In this document: positions 1 to 8,079 of the stretch, piece by piece
Layout of the letters: each line of letters begins with the position of its first letter
How positions within the stretch are numbered: position 1 is the first letter of the stretch
Assembly (NCBI GenBank): GCA_946405325.1
Contig: CAMJGU010000018.1
Coordinates: forward strand, 1 to 9,727
Reading direction: 5' to 3'
Origin: an uncultured Clostridia bacterium
GTDB taxonomy: Bacteria; Bacillota_A; Clostridia; Oscillospirales; Oscillospiraceae
Length of the DNA stretch: 9,727 nt
The notes under the pieces: generated by a model
What the model was told of the DNA's origin: nothing
What the model saw: only the letters and a program-made list of their open reading frames with translations
Database searches by the model: none
Position numbers and translations under genes: made by a program

Positions 1-1259
1 TTGCATTGTTCCTCGCGCTTGTCATGACGCTCGCGCTGGTCGCCTGCGGCGGCGGCAGCTCCACCCCCTCCGGCGGCGAAGCGGCCGCGCCCGCGGAAAC
101 CAGCACCGGCGGCGGTGAGGCGGCTGCGCCCGCCGAGACCTCCGGCGGCAAGCTGAAGGTCGGCGTTGTCCTCGTCGGCGACGAGAACGAGGGCTATACC
201 TTCGCCCATATGGACGGCATCCGCAAGGCGGCCGCGGCGGTCGGTCTGTCCGACTCCGACATCGTGTGGTTCTACAACATCCCCGAGTCCGAGGAATGCT
301 ACGACAAGTGCATTGAGTGCGTCGAGCAGGGCTGCAACCTCGTCATCACCAACTCCTACGGCCACCAGACCTATTGCCAGCAGGCCGCCGAGGAGACCCC
401 CGACGTGGAGTTCGTCGCCATGACCGGCGACACCGCGCTCAAGTCCGGCCTGCCCAACTTCCACAACGCGTTCAACATGACCTTTGAGTCCCGTTACGTC
501 TCCGGTCTCGTCGCCGGTCTCAAGCTCAAGGAAATGATGGATCAGGGCCTCGTCACCGACCCGTACATCGGCTACGTCGGCGCGTTCCCCTACGCGGAAG
601 TGGTCTCCGGCTACACCGGCTTCTTCCTGGGCATCAAGTCCATCGTCCCCGAGGCGCACATGGACGTGCAGTACACCAACTCCTGGTTCAACATTCAGGA
701 CGAGGGCAAGGCCGCCGAGGCTCTGATGGCGCGCGGCTGCTGCATCATCGGCCAGCACGCTGACTCCACCGGCGCTCCCAAGGCGGTCCAGACCGCCAAG
801 GACAACGGCAAGGCGGTCTACTCCGTGGGCTACAACATCGACATGCTCGCCGCGGCGCCCACCGCCGCGCTGACCTCCTCCACCAACGACTGGAGCGTGT
901 TCTACACCGAGGCGTTCCAGACCATGCTCGACGGCGGCAAGCTCCCCACCGACTGGTCCAAGGGCTATGAGGCCGGCGCGGTCGCCATCACCCCGCTCGG
1001 ACCCGAGGTCGCTCCCGGCACCAAGGAAGCCGTTGACGCTGCCGAGGCCGCCATCAAGGCCGGTACGCTGCACGTCTTCGACACCAGCACCTTCACCGTC
1101 GGCGGCGCGCCCGTCACCTCCGCGTTCACCTTCGACTCCGACGGCGACTGGACCAACGACACCAACGAGGGCATCGTGGACGGTTACTATCACGAGTCCG
1201 AGTATATCTCCGCGCCGTCCTTCGGTCTGCGCATCGACGGCATCACCGAGCTCAACTGA
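1..1259 (+). CDS. BMP-family ABC transporter substrate-binding lipoprotein (5' partial)
   Basis: Extracytoplasmic lipid-anchored receptor of the BMP/PnrA family (basic membrane protein), whose characterised members bind purine nucleosides for an ABC importer. The reading frame is open to the left edge. A TTG at 6 could serve as a start, but it lies inside the hydrophobic part of the signal peptide and no basic N-terminal residues precede it, so the true start is upstream of the window. The signal ends in the lipobox LVAC, whose Cys is codon 45-47 and would be lipidated. A Gly/Ala/Pro/Glu/Ser/Thr-rich linker with a duplicated 11-residue unit follows, then a periplasmic-binding-like fold beginning KLKVGVVLVGD. 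Near the start of the fold is a Cys-rich stretch, CYDKCIECVEQGC. The stop is TGA 1257-1259, followed by a terminator. The ATPase and two permeases are encoded just downstream, so this is very probably their receptor. The ligand is inferred, not shown. Confidence 0.9.
   Translation, partial: ALFLALVMTLALVACGGGSSTPSGGEAAAPAETSTGGGEAAAPAETSGGKLKVGVVLVGDENEGYTFAHMDGIRKAAAAVGLSDSDIVWFYNIPESEECYDKCIECVEQGCNLVITNSYGHQTYCQQAAEETPDVEFVAMTGDTALKSGLPNFHNAFNMTFESRYVSGLVAGLKLKEMMDQGLVTDPYIGYVGAFPYAEVVSGYTGFFLGIKSIVPEAHMDVQYTNSWFNIQDEGKAAEALMARGCCIIGQHADSTGAPKAVQTAKDNGKAVYSVGYNIDMLAAAPTAALTSSTNDWSVFYTEAFQTMLDGGKLPTDWSKGYEAGAVAITPLGPEVAPGTKEAVDAAEAAIKAGTLHVFDTSTFTVGGAPVTSAFTFDSDGDWTNDTNEGIVDGYYHESEYISAPSFGLRIDGITELN
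72..143 (+). repeat. Duplicated GGEAAAPAETS linker unit in the lipoprotein
   Basis: Two copies of the 11-residue unit GGEAAAPAETS are encoded at 72-104 and 111-143, separated by two codons (Thr, Gly). The copies differ at several synonymous third positions, and the final Ser uses AGC in one copy and TCC in the other. The amino acid repeat is therefore kept although the DNA has drifted. It probably forms a flexible tether between the lipidated Cys and the folded receptor. Confidence 0.85.
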
Positions 1260-1265
1260 TCGCAT

Positions 1266-1300
1266 AAAAGAAAAGGCTGCTCCGGCAGCCTTTTCTTTTT
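1266..1300 (+). terminator. Rho-independent terminator after the lipoprotein gene
   Basis: A perfect 15-bp inverted repeat, AAAAGAAAAGGCTGC (1266-1280) against 1285-1299, encloses the tetraloop TCCG. The right arm ends in a T-rich run. It begins 6 bases after the lipoprotein stop codon. The A-rich left arm would also supply a U-tract on the other strand. It separates the receptor gene from the promoter of the ATPase-permease operon, which fits with separate and probably higher expression of the receptor. Confidence 0.9.
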
Positions 1301-1352
1301 GTTCACGGCTGACAAATTTTCAGGCATCATGCAAAATTATTTGTGTTTGTTG

Positions 1353-1381
1353 TTTACAAGCCCCGGGATTTCTGATAGAAT
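1353..1381 (+). promoter_or_regulatory. Sigma-A-type promoter of the ATPase-permease operon
   Basis: A -35 box TTTACA (1353-1358), a 17-bp spacer and a -10 box TAGAAT (1376-1381) are seen, with an upstream TG at 1373-1374 making an extended -10. Transcription would begin near 1388, leaving a leader of about 57 nt before the preferred TTG start. The region just upstream is AT-rich compared with the rest of the window. No purine riboswitch fold was recognised in this short leader. Confidence 0.8.
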
Positions 1382-1430
1382 GGTGCGGTAGAAATGGGCT
1401 AAATGCAGCCTCTTCCGAAATCCCAGAAAG

Positions 1431-1436
1431 AAAGGA
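1431..1436 (+). promoter_or_regulatory. Ribosome binding site that decides the ATPase start
   Basis: AAAGGA lies 8 nt upstream of the TTG at 1445. An in-frame ATG at 1436 overlaps this site and cannot use it. The in-frame ATG at 1403 has only a weak GGGC upstream. The TTG at 1445 is therefore the best supported start. Confidence 0.65.
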
Positions 1437-1444
1437 TGATTGCT

Positions 1445-2976
<1,532 letters not shown>

Positions 2977-2980
<4 letters not shown>

Positions 2981-4095
2981 GTACTCCCGAACGCAGCGGA
3001 CACGAGCCTCTGCTCCGCATGGCGAAGCGCGGCGAGCTGCTGCCCGCCTGGAAATCCTGGGGCATCCGCGTGATCGCGCTGCTGCTGAGCCTGATCGTCA
3101 GCGGTATCGTGATCGTGATGGTCTCCGGCCTCAACCCCGCGGCGGTGTTCGCCACGATGCTCGACGGCGCGGTGGGCACGAGCAAGCGCGCGTGGGTCAC
3201 GGTGCGCGACGCGATGACGCTGCTGTGCATCGCCGTCGGTCTCGCGCCCGCGTTCAAGATGCGCTTCTGGAACATCGGCGCCGAGGGCCAGATCCTCGTC
3301 GGCGCGATCGCCTCGGCGGCGTGCATGATCTACCTCAAGGCGCTCCCCACGCCGGTGCTGCTGCTCGTGATGATCTGCGCGAGCCTTGTCGCCGGCGGTA
3401 TCTGGGGCTTCTTCCCCGGCGTGTTCAAGGCGCGCTGGAACACCAACGAAACGCTCTTCACGCTGATGATGAACTACATCGCCATCCAGCTCACGAGCTA
3501 CTTCGTGGCGCTGTGGGAAAACCCGTTCGGCTCCAACAGCGTCGGCGTCATCAACTCCCAGCACAAGCAGGGCTGGCTGCCCAATCTGTTCTCGGAGGGC
3601 TACAACAAGGACTTCGGCTGGAACGTGGTCATCGTCCTCGCGGTGACGGTGCTGATGTACCTCTACATGAACAAGTCCAAGCACGGCTATGAGATCGCCG
3701 TCATCGGCGACAGCGAGAACACCGCGCGCTACGCGGGCATCCGCGTCAACCGCGCTTACGTCCGCACGATCATCCTCTCCGGCGCGATCTGCGGTCTCGC
3801 GGGCTTCGTCGCCGTCTCCGGCGCGAGCCACACCATCTCCACCTCCACCGCCGGCGGGCGCGGCTTCACCGCGATCATCGTCGCGTGGCTGGCGCAGTTC
3901 AACAGCGTGGTCATGGTCATCTTCTCGTTCCTGCTGGTGTTCCTCCAGAAGGGCGCGCAGGCGATCGCGTCGAGCTACAACCTCTCGCAGGAGGTCAGCG
4001 AGATGATCACCGGCATCATCCTGTTCTTCCTGCTCGGCAGCGAGTTCTTTGTCAACTACACGGTACACTTTAACAGCGGAAGGAGGGGGAAATGA
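2977..4095 (+). CDS. ABC transporter permease, RbsC/NupP-like
   Basis: First membrane subunit of the importer (372 aa, branched-chain/RbsC-type permease family). The start is the ATG at 2977, whose ATGA overlaps the ATPase stop; AAAGGAGG at 2962-2969 is well spaced. The frame is open further upstream, but that part is only a shadow of the ATPase gene. A basic N-terminal tail is followed by hydrophobic segments at about 30-50, 80-92, 105-120, 126-150, 160-180, 214-231, 262-282, 298-323 and 342-360. Family landmarks are RFWNIGAEGQ (96-105), WNTNETLFTLMMNY (154-167) and the probable ATPase-contacting loop DSENTARYAGI (245-255). The NIGAEGQ signature matches nucleoside-type permeases of the YufP/NupP group better than ribose permeases. 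Coupled translation with the ATPase and second permease supports one complex. Confidence 0.93.
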
Positions 4096-5081
4096 TGCTG
4101 ACGCAAGACCAACTGCTGGCCCTCATCAACTCCGCCATCGCGTTCGGCACGGTCATCATGCTCGGCGCCATCGGCGAAATATTGATCGAGAAGGCGGGCA
4201 ACCTCAACCTCGGTATTCCGGGCATCATGTACCTCGGCGGCATCGGCGGCATGATCGCGGCGTTCTACTATGAGGTAAACGGCGGGCAGTCCCCGGTCAC
4301 GGGCCTGATCCTGAGCTTCATTTGCTCGATGCTCTTTGCGGCGTTGGGCGGCCTCATCTACGCGTTTCTGACCATCACGCTGCGCGCGAACCAGAACGTC
4401 ACGGGACTGACGCTCACCATCTTCGGCGGCGGCGTCGCGAACTTCTTCGGCGCGAGCCTCAACACCCTCGCCGGCGGCGTCGGCCAGATCAGCGTGCCGG
4501 TCACCTCCAGCGCGTACATCGCCTACACCAAGCTCGGCTACATGGGCACGCTCGGCAAGCTGTTCTTCGCCCACGGGTTCATGGCGTATCTCGCCATCGT
4601 GCTCGCCGTCGCGATGCGCTACTTCTTAAACCGCACGCGCACGGGTCTGAACCTCCGCGCCGTGGGTGAGAATCCCGGCACCGCGGACGCCGCGGGCATC
4701 AACGTCACGAAGTACAAGTATATCTCCATCACCGTCGGCGCGGCGATCGCGGGTCTCGGCGGACTGTTCTACACGATGGACTACATCAAGGGCACCTGGG
4801 CGAACGACGGCACGATCGAGGGCCTCGGCTGGCTCGCCGTGGCGCTGGTCATCTTCGCCACCTGGAAGCCCATCAACGCGATCTGGGGTTCGTACCTGTT
4901 CGGCTTCGTGTACTGGGCGTACCTCTACATTCCCGGCCTCTCCCGCAAGTCGCTGGAGCTGTTCAAGATGCTGCCGTACCTCATCACGCTGATCGTGCTG
5001 ATCATCGTGTCGCTGCGCAAGAAGCGCGAGAATCAGCCCCCGGCATCGTTGGGTTTAAGTTATTTCAGAGAAGAGAGATAA
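4092..5081 (+). CDS. ABC transporter permease, NupQ-like
   Basis: Second membrane subunit of the importer (329 aa). It begins MM, with ATG codons at 4092 and 4095, and the AGGAGG site at 4081-4086 could serve either. The ATGA overlap with the first permease favours coupled translation. Hydrophobic segments fall near 12-30, 40-60, 68-96, 104-120, 158-178, 208-228, 245-258, 262-282 and 292-308. Landmarks are IEKAGNLNLGIPGIM (32-46), where related permeases usually have NIGIEGM, ANQNVTGLTLTIFGG (99-113), and the probable coupling loop GENPGTADAAGIN (192-204). The C-terminal tail is basic and polar and the stop TAA (5079-5081) runs directly into the downstream hairpin. It should pair with the preceding permease as a heterodimeric channel. 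Confidence 0.93.
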   Translation: MMLTQDQLLALINSAIAFGTVIMLGAIGEILIEKAGNLNLGIPGIMYLGGIGGMIAAFYYEVNGGQSPVTGLILSFICSMLFAALGGLIYAFLTITLRANQNVTGLTLTIFGGGVANFFGASLNTLAGGVGQISVPVTSSAYIAYTKLGYMGTLGKLFFAHGFMAYLAIVLAVAMRYFLNRTRTGLNLRAVGENPGTADAAGINVTKYKYISITVGAAIAGLGGLFYTMDYIKGTWANDGTIEGLGWLAVALVIFATWKPINAIWGSYLFGFVYWAYLYIPGLSRKSLELFKMLPYLITLIVLIIVSLRKKRENQPPASLGLSYFREER

Positions 5082-5115
5082 ACAGGAAAAGCGGCGCAAG
5101 CCGCTTTTCCTGTTT
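5080..5115 (+). terminator. Perfect GNRA-capped hairpin between transporter operon and deaminase
   Basis: AAACAGGAAAAGCGGC (5080-5095) pairs perfectly over 16 bp with 5100-5115, closing a GCAA tetraloop of the GNRA class. It starts inside the permease stop codon. The distal arm is T-rich but interrupted (TTTTCC then TGTTT), so it may terminate only partly, or act as a processing and stability element. The deaminase ribosome site begins 2 bases after the stem, and no convincing promoter lies in between. Some readthrough is therefore expected if the deaminase belongs to the operon. Confidence 0.75.
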
Positions 5116-5127
5116 CGGGAGAAGAAT

Positions 5128-6483
5128 ATGAAATCATTGCTCATTCAAAACATCCGCACCCTCGTCTCCTGCGACGACAATGACGCGGTATGGCAAGGCG
5201 TTGACCTTTACGCGGAAGATGGCGTCATCAAAGCCATCGGCACTTCCCTGCCGCAGACCGCGGATACGGTCATCGACGCGAGCCATATGCTCTGCTACCC
5301 CGGGCTGGTCAACACGCACCACCATTTGTATCAGGTGTTCTCCCGGAATCTTCCCGAGGTGCAGAACATGGAGCTGTTCGACTGGCTCAAAACGCTGTAC
5401 GAGATCTGGAAGAATCTGGACGTGGACGTTGTCCGCCTCTCGTCCCTCGTCGGCATGGGCGAACTGCTCAAGCACGGCTGCACCACCTGCTTCGACCACC
5501 ACTACGTCTTCCCCCATGGAAGCGGCGACCTGCTGGGCGCGCAGTTCGCGGCGGCGGACGAGTTAGGCGTGCGTTTCCACGCCTCGCGCGGGAGCATGGA
5601 TCTGTCGGTCAAGGACGGCGGCCTGCCGCCCGACAGCGTGGTGCAGACGGTGGATGAAATTCTGCGGGATTCCGCCGACGCCATCGAGCGGTTCCACGAC
5701 CCCGCGCCCTACGCCATGCATCGCGTGGCGCTCGCGCCCTGCTCGCCGTTCTCCGTCTCCGCCGATCTGCTGCGCGAGAGCGCGAAGCTCGCGCGTCAGT
5801 ACCGTGTGCGGCTGCACACGCACCTGTGCGAGACCAAGGACGAGGAAAACTACATGCTCGCGCGCGAGGGCGTGCGCCCGCTTGCGTACATGGAGCGGCT
5901 GGGCTGGCTCGGGGACGACGTGTGGTACGCCCACGGCATCCACTTCAACGATGAGGAATTGAAGCTGCTCGCGGACACCGGCACCGGCGTCGCCCACTGC
6001 CCCATCTCCAACATGAAGCTCGCCTCCGGCGTGGCGCGCGTGCCGGAGATGCTGCGCCTCGGCGTGCCGGTCGGCCTCGCGGTGGACGGCTCCGCGTCCA
6101 ACGACGGCTCGAGCCTCATGGAGGAGCTGCGCGTGGCGTATCTGCTGCACCGGCTGCACGCGAGCCACGACGCGCCGTCGGGCTATGATATTTTGAAGAT
6201 GGCGACGCGCGGCAGCGCGCGGCTGCTGGGGCGCGACGACATCGGGCAGCTGGCCGTCGGCAAGTGCTGCGACCTGTTCCTCGTGGACGCGCGGCGCTTG
6301 GAACTGGTCGGTTCGCTGTACGACCCCAAGTCCGTGCTGGCGACGGTGGGTCTCCGCGGCGCGGTGGATACCACCGTCGTGAACGGCAAAGTGGTCGTCG
6401 AGCATGGGCGGCTTGTGACCGTGGACGAGGAACGCCTCGCGCATGACGCGGGCGCGCAGTGCGCGGCGTATCTCAACCGATAA
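5128..6483 (+). CDS. 8-oxoguanine deaminase-like amidohydrolase
   Basis: Cytosolic metal-dependent aminohydrolase of the ATZ/TRZ family (451 aa). The closest match I recognise is 8-oxoguanine deaminase, which hydrolyses 8-oxoguanine to urate and ammonia. Metal ligands and catalytic residues expected for the fold are visible: HxH in NTHHHLYQ (H64, H66), HTHLCE (H232, E235), YAHGIHF (H269) and AVDGSASNDG (D320). Segments typical of the 8-oxoguanine branch are RFHASRGSMDLS (149-160), GGLPPDSVV (164-172), LAPCSPFSVS (202-211) and GTGVAHCPISNMKLASG (285-301). The ATG at 5128 follows GGGAGAAG at 5117-5124. It lies 46 bases downstream of the purine-type transporter, which agrees with a role in purine salvage or breakdown. 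Other amidohydrolase substrates (guanine, triazines, other aminopurines) cannot be excluded from sequence alone. SsnA was considered and fits less well. Confidence 0.87.
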   Translation: MKSLLIQNIRTLVSCDDNDAVWQGVDLYAEDGVIKAIGTSLPQTADTVIDASHMLCYPGLVNTHHHLYQVFSRNLPEVQNMELFDWLKTLYEIWKNLDVDVVRLSSLVGMGELLKHGCTTCFDHHYVFPHGSGDLLGAQFAAADELGVRFHASRGSMDLSVKDGGLPPDSVVQTVDEILRDSADAIERFHDPAPYAMHRVALAPCSPFSVSADLLRESAKLARQYRVRLHTHLCETKDEENYMLAREGVRPLAYMERLGWLGDDVWYAHGIHFNDEELKLLADTGTGVAHCPISNMKLASGVARVPEMLRLGVPVGLAVDGSASNDGSSLMEELRVAYLLHRLHASHDAPSGYDILKMATRGSARLLGRDDIGQLAVGKCCDLFLVDARRLELVGSLYDPKSVLATVGLRGAVDTTVVNGKVVVEHGRLVTVDEERLAHDAGAQCAAYLNR

Positions 6484-6513
6484 AAAAGCGGCGGGCTTTG
6501 CCCGTCGCTTTTT
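6483..6513. terminator. Bidirectional terminator between convergent deaminase and glycosyltransferase
   Basis: AAAAAGCGGCGGG (6483-6495) pairs with CCCGTCGCTTTTT (6501-6513) across the loop CTTTG, a 13-bp stem with one G-T wobble. T-runs lie at the end of the stem on both strands (6509-6513 for the + strand and the A-run 6482-6487 for the minus strand). It sits between the deaminase stop (6481-6483) and the glycosyltransferase stop (6517-6519, minus), so it can serve both. Confidence 0.9.
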
Positions 6514-6516
6514 CTC

Positions 6517-7986
6517 TTACAGATACCGGTCCATCTTGCGCCACCAGTCCTCCAGGCGCTCCTCCGCGCGATCCTGCTCGGCACGGATGTAGGCGCGCAC
6601 CTGCTCGCGGCCCTCCTGCATCTTTTCCTGCCGCTCGCGCAGGAAGGCGCGGAACTCCTCGCGGCCCTCGCGGATGTGGGCGAGCAGCTCGTCGCGGTCG
6701 GCGGTGAAGTCGTCGCGCATCTCGTCGCGCACTTCCTCGAGCAGCGCGAAGGTGTCCATCAGCTCGCCCTGAGACTTGAGGAAGCCGTCCATGGGCTTTT
6801 TGTGCTCGGGATACCTGCCGCTGCGGTAGTCGTCGATGACGACCTCGTAGCGCTCATAGGCCCGCGCCACCGCGTCCTCCCACGAGAGGTAGAGCTGGCT
6901 CTGGGCGTTCTCGCCCACGCGGCGCATGGCGTCGCGGTCGGCGCAGAGCGCCGTCAGCTTCGCGGCGAGCGACGGCGCGTTCTCCTCGATGAAGAAGCCG
7001 TTTTGCCCGTCGGTGACGCCCTCGGCGGCGCAGGAGCCCGCGACCATCACCGTCGCCGTGGCGCTCGCCGCCGCCTCGCGCACGACGAGTCCGTTGGTGT
7101 CGAACGTGGACGGGAACAGGAACAGGTCGGCGCGGGTGTACCAGCCGCGGATGGTCTCGCGGTCGGAGATCGCGCCGGTGAAGAAGCACACGTCGTCCAG
7201 CCCCAGCTCGTGCGCGGTCTCGCGCACCGCGGCGCCGTCCGCGCCGTCGCCGATGATCACCATGCGGAACGCCGTACCCTGCGCCTTGAGCGCGGCGAGC
7301 GCGTCGAGGATGATGCGCAGACCCTTGTACCACATGAGCCGCCCGACGAAGAGGAACATCGGCACGTCGCGCGGCAAGTCATATCCCTTGACAGCCGCCT
7401 CCACCGCCGCGTCGTCCACGCCGCCGCGCGGCACGTCCACGCCGTTTTCCATCACGCGCCACGCGCCCTCGTAGCCGAGGGATTCGAGGTTCTTGCCCGC
7501 GCCCTCGCTGACGACCCAGATCTCGTCGCAGGCGGAGACGTTCTCCACCAGCGCGCGCTTCGCGCTCTCCTGCAGGAGCTTGCTCTTGATCGCCTTGGCG
7601 ATGTCGATGTCGAACTTGGTGTGGTAGGTCAGCACCAGCGGCACGTCCAGCACGTTGCGCAGCTCACGGGCGAGGAACGTGCTCGCGATGGGGCAATGCG
7701 TGTGCAGCAGCTCCACGTGCTCGTCCTGCACGCGCCGCGCCGTCTCCGGCGAGAACGGGTAGCCCGCGACGTAGCCCACGAGCTTTCGCGTGTCGATGCT
7801 GGGATAGCGGATGACGGGATAGGCGTAGCCCTCGTCCGTCGCGCCGGGAACGCTCGGCGTCACGACCACGGCGTGGCCGTGGTGCGCTTCGATGTTCTTC
7901 GCGTAGTTCACGACCGCGTTGGACACGCCGTCGATCATCGGCGGGAACGAGTCGTTGAGTAAGCAGATGGAATGTCTGTCAGCCAT
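6517..7986 (-). CDS. GT4-family glycosyltransferase with charged helical C-terminal tail
   Basis: GT-B fold sugar-nucleotide glycosyltransferase (489 aa), resembling Firmicute diacylglycerol or lipid glucosyltransferases of family GT4. The N-terminal domain opens ICLLNDSFPPMIDGVSNAV (7-25), with the acceptor-side motifs LLHTHCP (93-99) and LTYHTKFD (119-126). The nucleotide-sugar domain has FVGRLMWYKGL (213-223) and FPSTFDTNGLVVREAAAS (291-308). In the latter the usual E-x7-E motif reads D296-x7-E304, apparently a trait of this subgroup. After the catalytic domains, from about residue 405, comes a highly charged helical tail with an internal repeat and a Trp-Trp/Arg/Lys-rich end, plausibly for membrane contact or oligomerisation. 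The ATG at 7986 has AAAGGAGAG 6 nt upstream (8001-7993). No neighbour shares its pathway, so the acceptor is unknown; a glycolipid is a reasonable guess. Confidence 0.88.
   Translation of the reverse strand: MADRHSICLLNDSFPPMIDGVSNAVVNYAKNIEAHHGHAVVVTPSVPGATDEGYAYPVIRYPSIDTRKLVGYVAGYPFSPETARRVQDEHVELLHTHCPIASTFLARELRNVLDVPLVLTYHTKFDIDIAKAIKSKLLQESAKRALVENVSACDEIWVVSEGAGKNLESLGYEGAWRVMENGVDVPRGGVDDAAVEAAVKGYDLPRDVPMFLFVGRLMWYKGLRIILDALAALKAQGTAFRMVIIGDGADGAAVRETAHELGLDDVCFFTGAISDRETIRGWYTRADLFLFPSTFDTNGLVVREAAASATATVMVAGSCAAEGVTDGQNGFFIEENAPSLAAKLTALCADRDAMRRVGENAQSQLYLSWEDAVARAYERYEVVIDDYRSGRYPEHKKPMDGFLKSQGELMDTFALLEEVRDEMRDDFTADRDELLAHIREGREEFRAFLRERQEKMQEGREQVRAYIRAEQDRAEERLEDWWRKMDRYL
6568..6672 (-). 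repeat. 18-residue tandem repeat in the glycosyltransferase tail
   Basis: Residues 439-455 (REGREEFRAFLRERQEK) align with 457-473 (QEGREQVRAYIRAEQDR) at an exact offset of 18 residues. EGRE, RA, R and Q are retained, and most other changes are conservative. At DNA level the 12-mer CTCGCGGCCCTC occurs at 6658-6669 and again at 6604-6615, 54 bases apart. Eighteen residues equal five helical turns, so both copies would present the same face. Confidence 0.75.
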
Positions 7987-8017
7987 GCATAACTCTCCTT
8001 TGTTTGCAATCGCAACG

Positions 8018-8056
8018 AACAGTATAGCATGTTTTTCCGAAATATGCTATACTGTT
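8018..8056. promoter_or_regulatory. Symmetric divergent promoter: 13-bp inverted repeat with two extended -10 boxes
   Basis: AACAGTATAGCAT (8018-8030) is the exact reverse complement of ATGCTATACTGTT (8044-8056), with a 13-base spacer. Each arm holds TGCTATACT, an extended -10. On the + strand TATACT is at 8048-8053, giving transcription from about 8060 towards the pseudouridine synthase. On the minus strand it is at 8026-8021, giving transcription from about 8014 towards the glycosyltransferase. The -35 region of each promoter falls on the -10 of the other and reads TAGCAT, far from consensus. No U-tract follows, so it is not a terminator. The palindrome could also bind a dimeric regulator. 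Confidence 0.7.
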
Positions 8057-8063
8057 TGCGTCG

Positions 8064-8071
8064 AAAGGGGG
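8064..8071 (+). promoter_or_regulatory. Ribosome binding site that decides the pseudouridine synthase start
   Basis: AAAGGGGG lies 8 nt upstream of the TTG at 8080. In-frame candidates further left, an ATG at 8029 and a TTG at 8056, lie upstream of this site, and the ATG falls within the promoter palindrome. Confidence 0.7.
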
Positions 8072-8079
8072 CGCTGTGT

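Noticed and set aside
6..8. TTG as the true start of the lipoprotein
   Set aside because: The signal peptide would lack its basic N-terminal region and no ribosome site is visible, so the gene is taken as cut by the window edge.
1309..1337. Possible second promoter, CTGACA with a 17-bp spacer and CAAAAT
   Set aside because: The -10 is poor, and the downstream TTTACA/TAGAAT promoter is much better.
1300..1444. Purine riboswitch upstream of the transporter operon
   Set aside because: A riboswitch would fit the function, but the predicted leader is only about 57 nt and shows no three-way-junction pattern. One could exist upstream of the lipoprotein gene, outside the window.
5054..5082. Possible promoter for the deaminase, TTTAAG with a 17-bp spacer and GATAAA
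   Set aside because: Both boxes are weak, and the start would fall inside the hairpin stem. Readthrough from the transporter operon is simpler.
8018..8056. Inverted repeat as an intrinsic terminator
   Set aside because: It lies between divergent genes, has no T-run after either arm, and contains clear -10 boxes.
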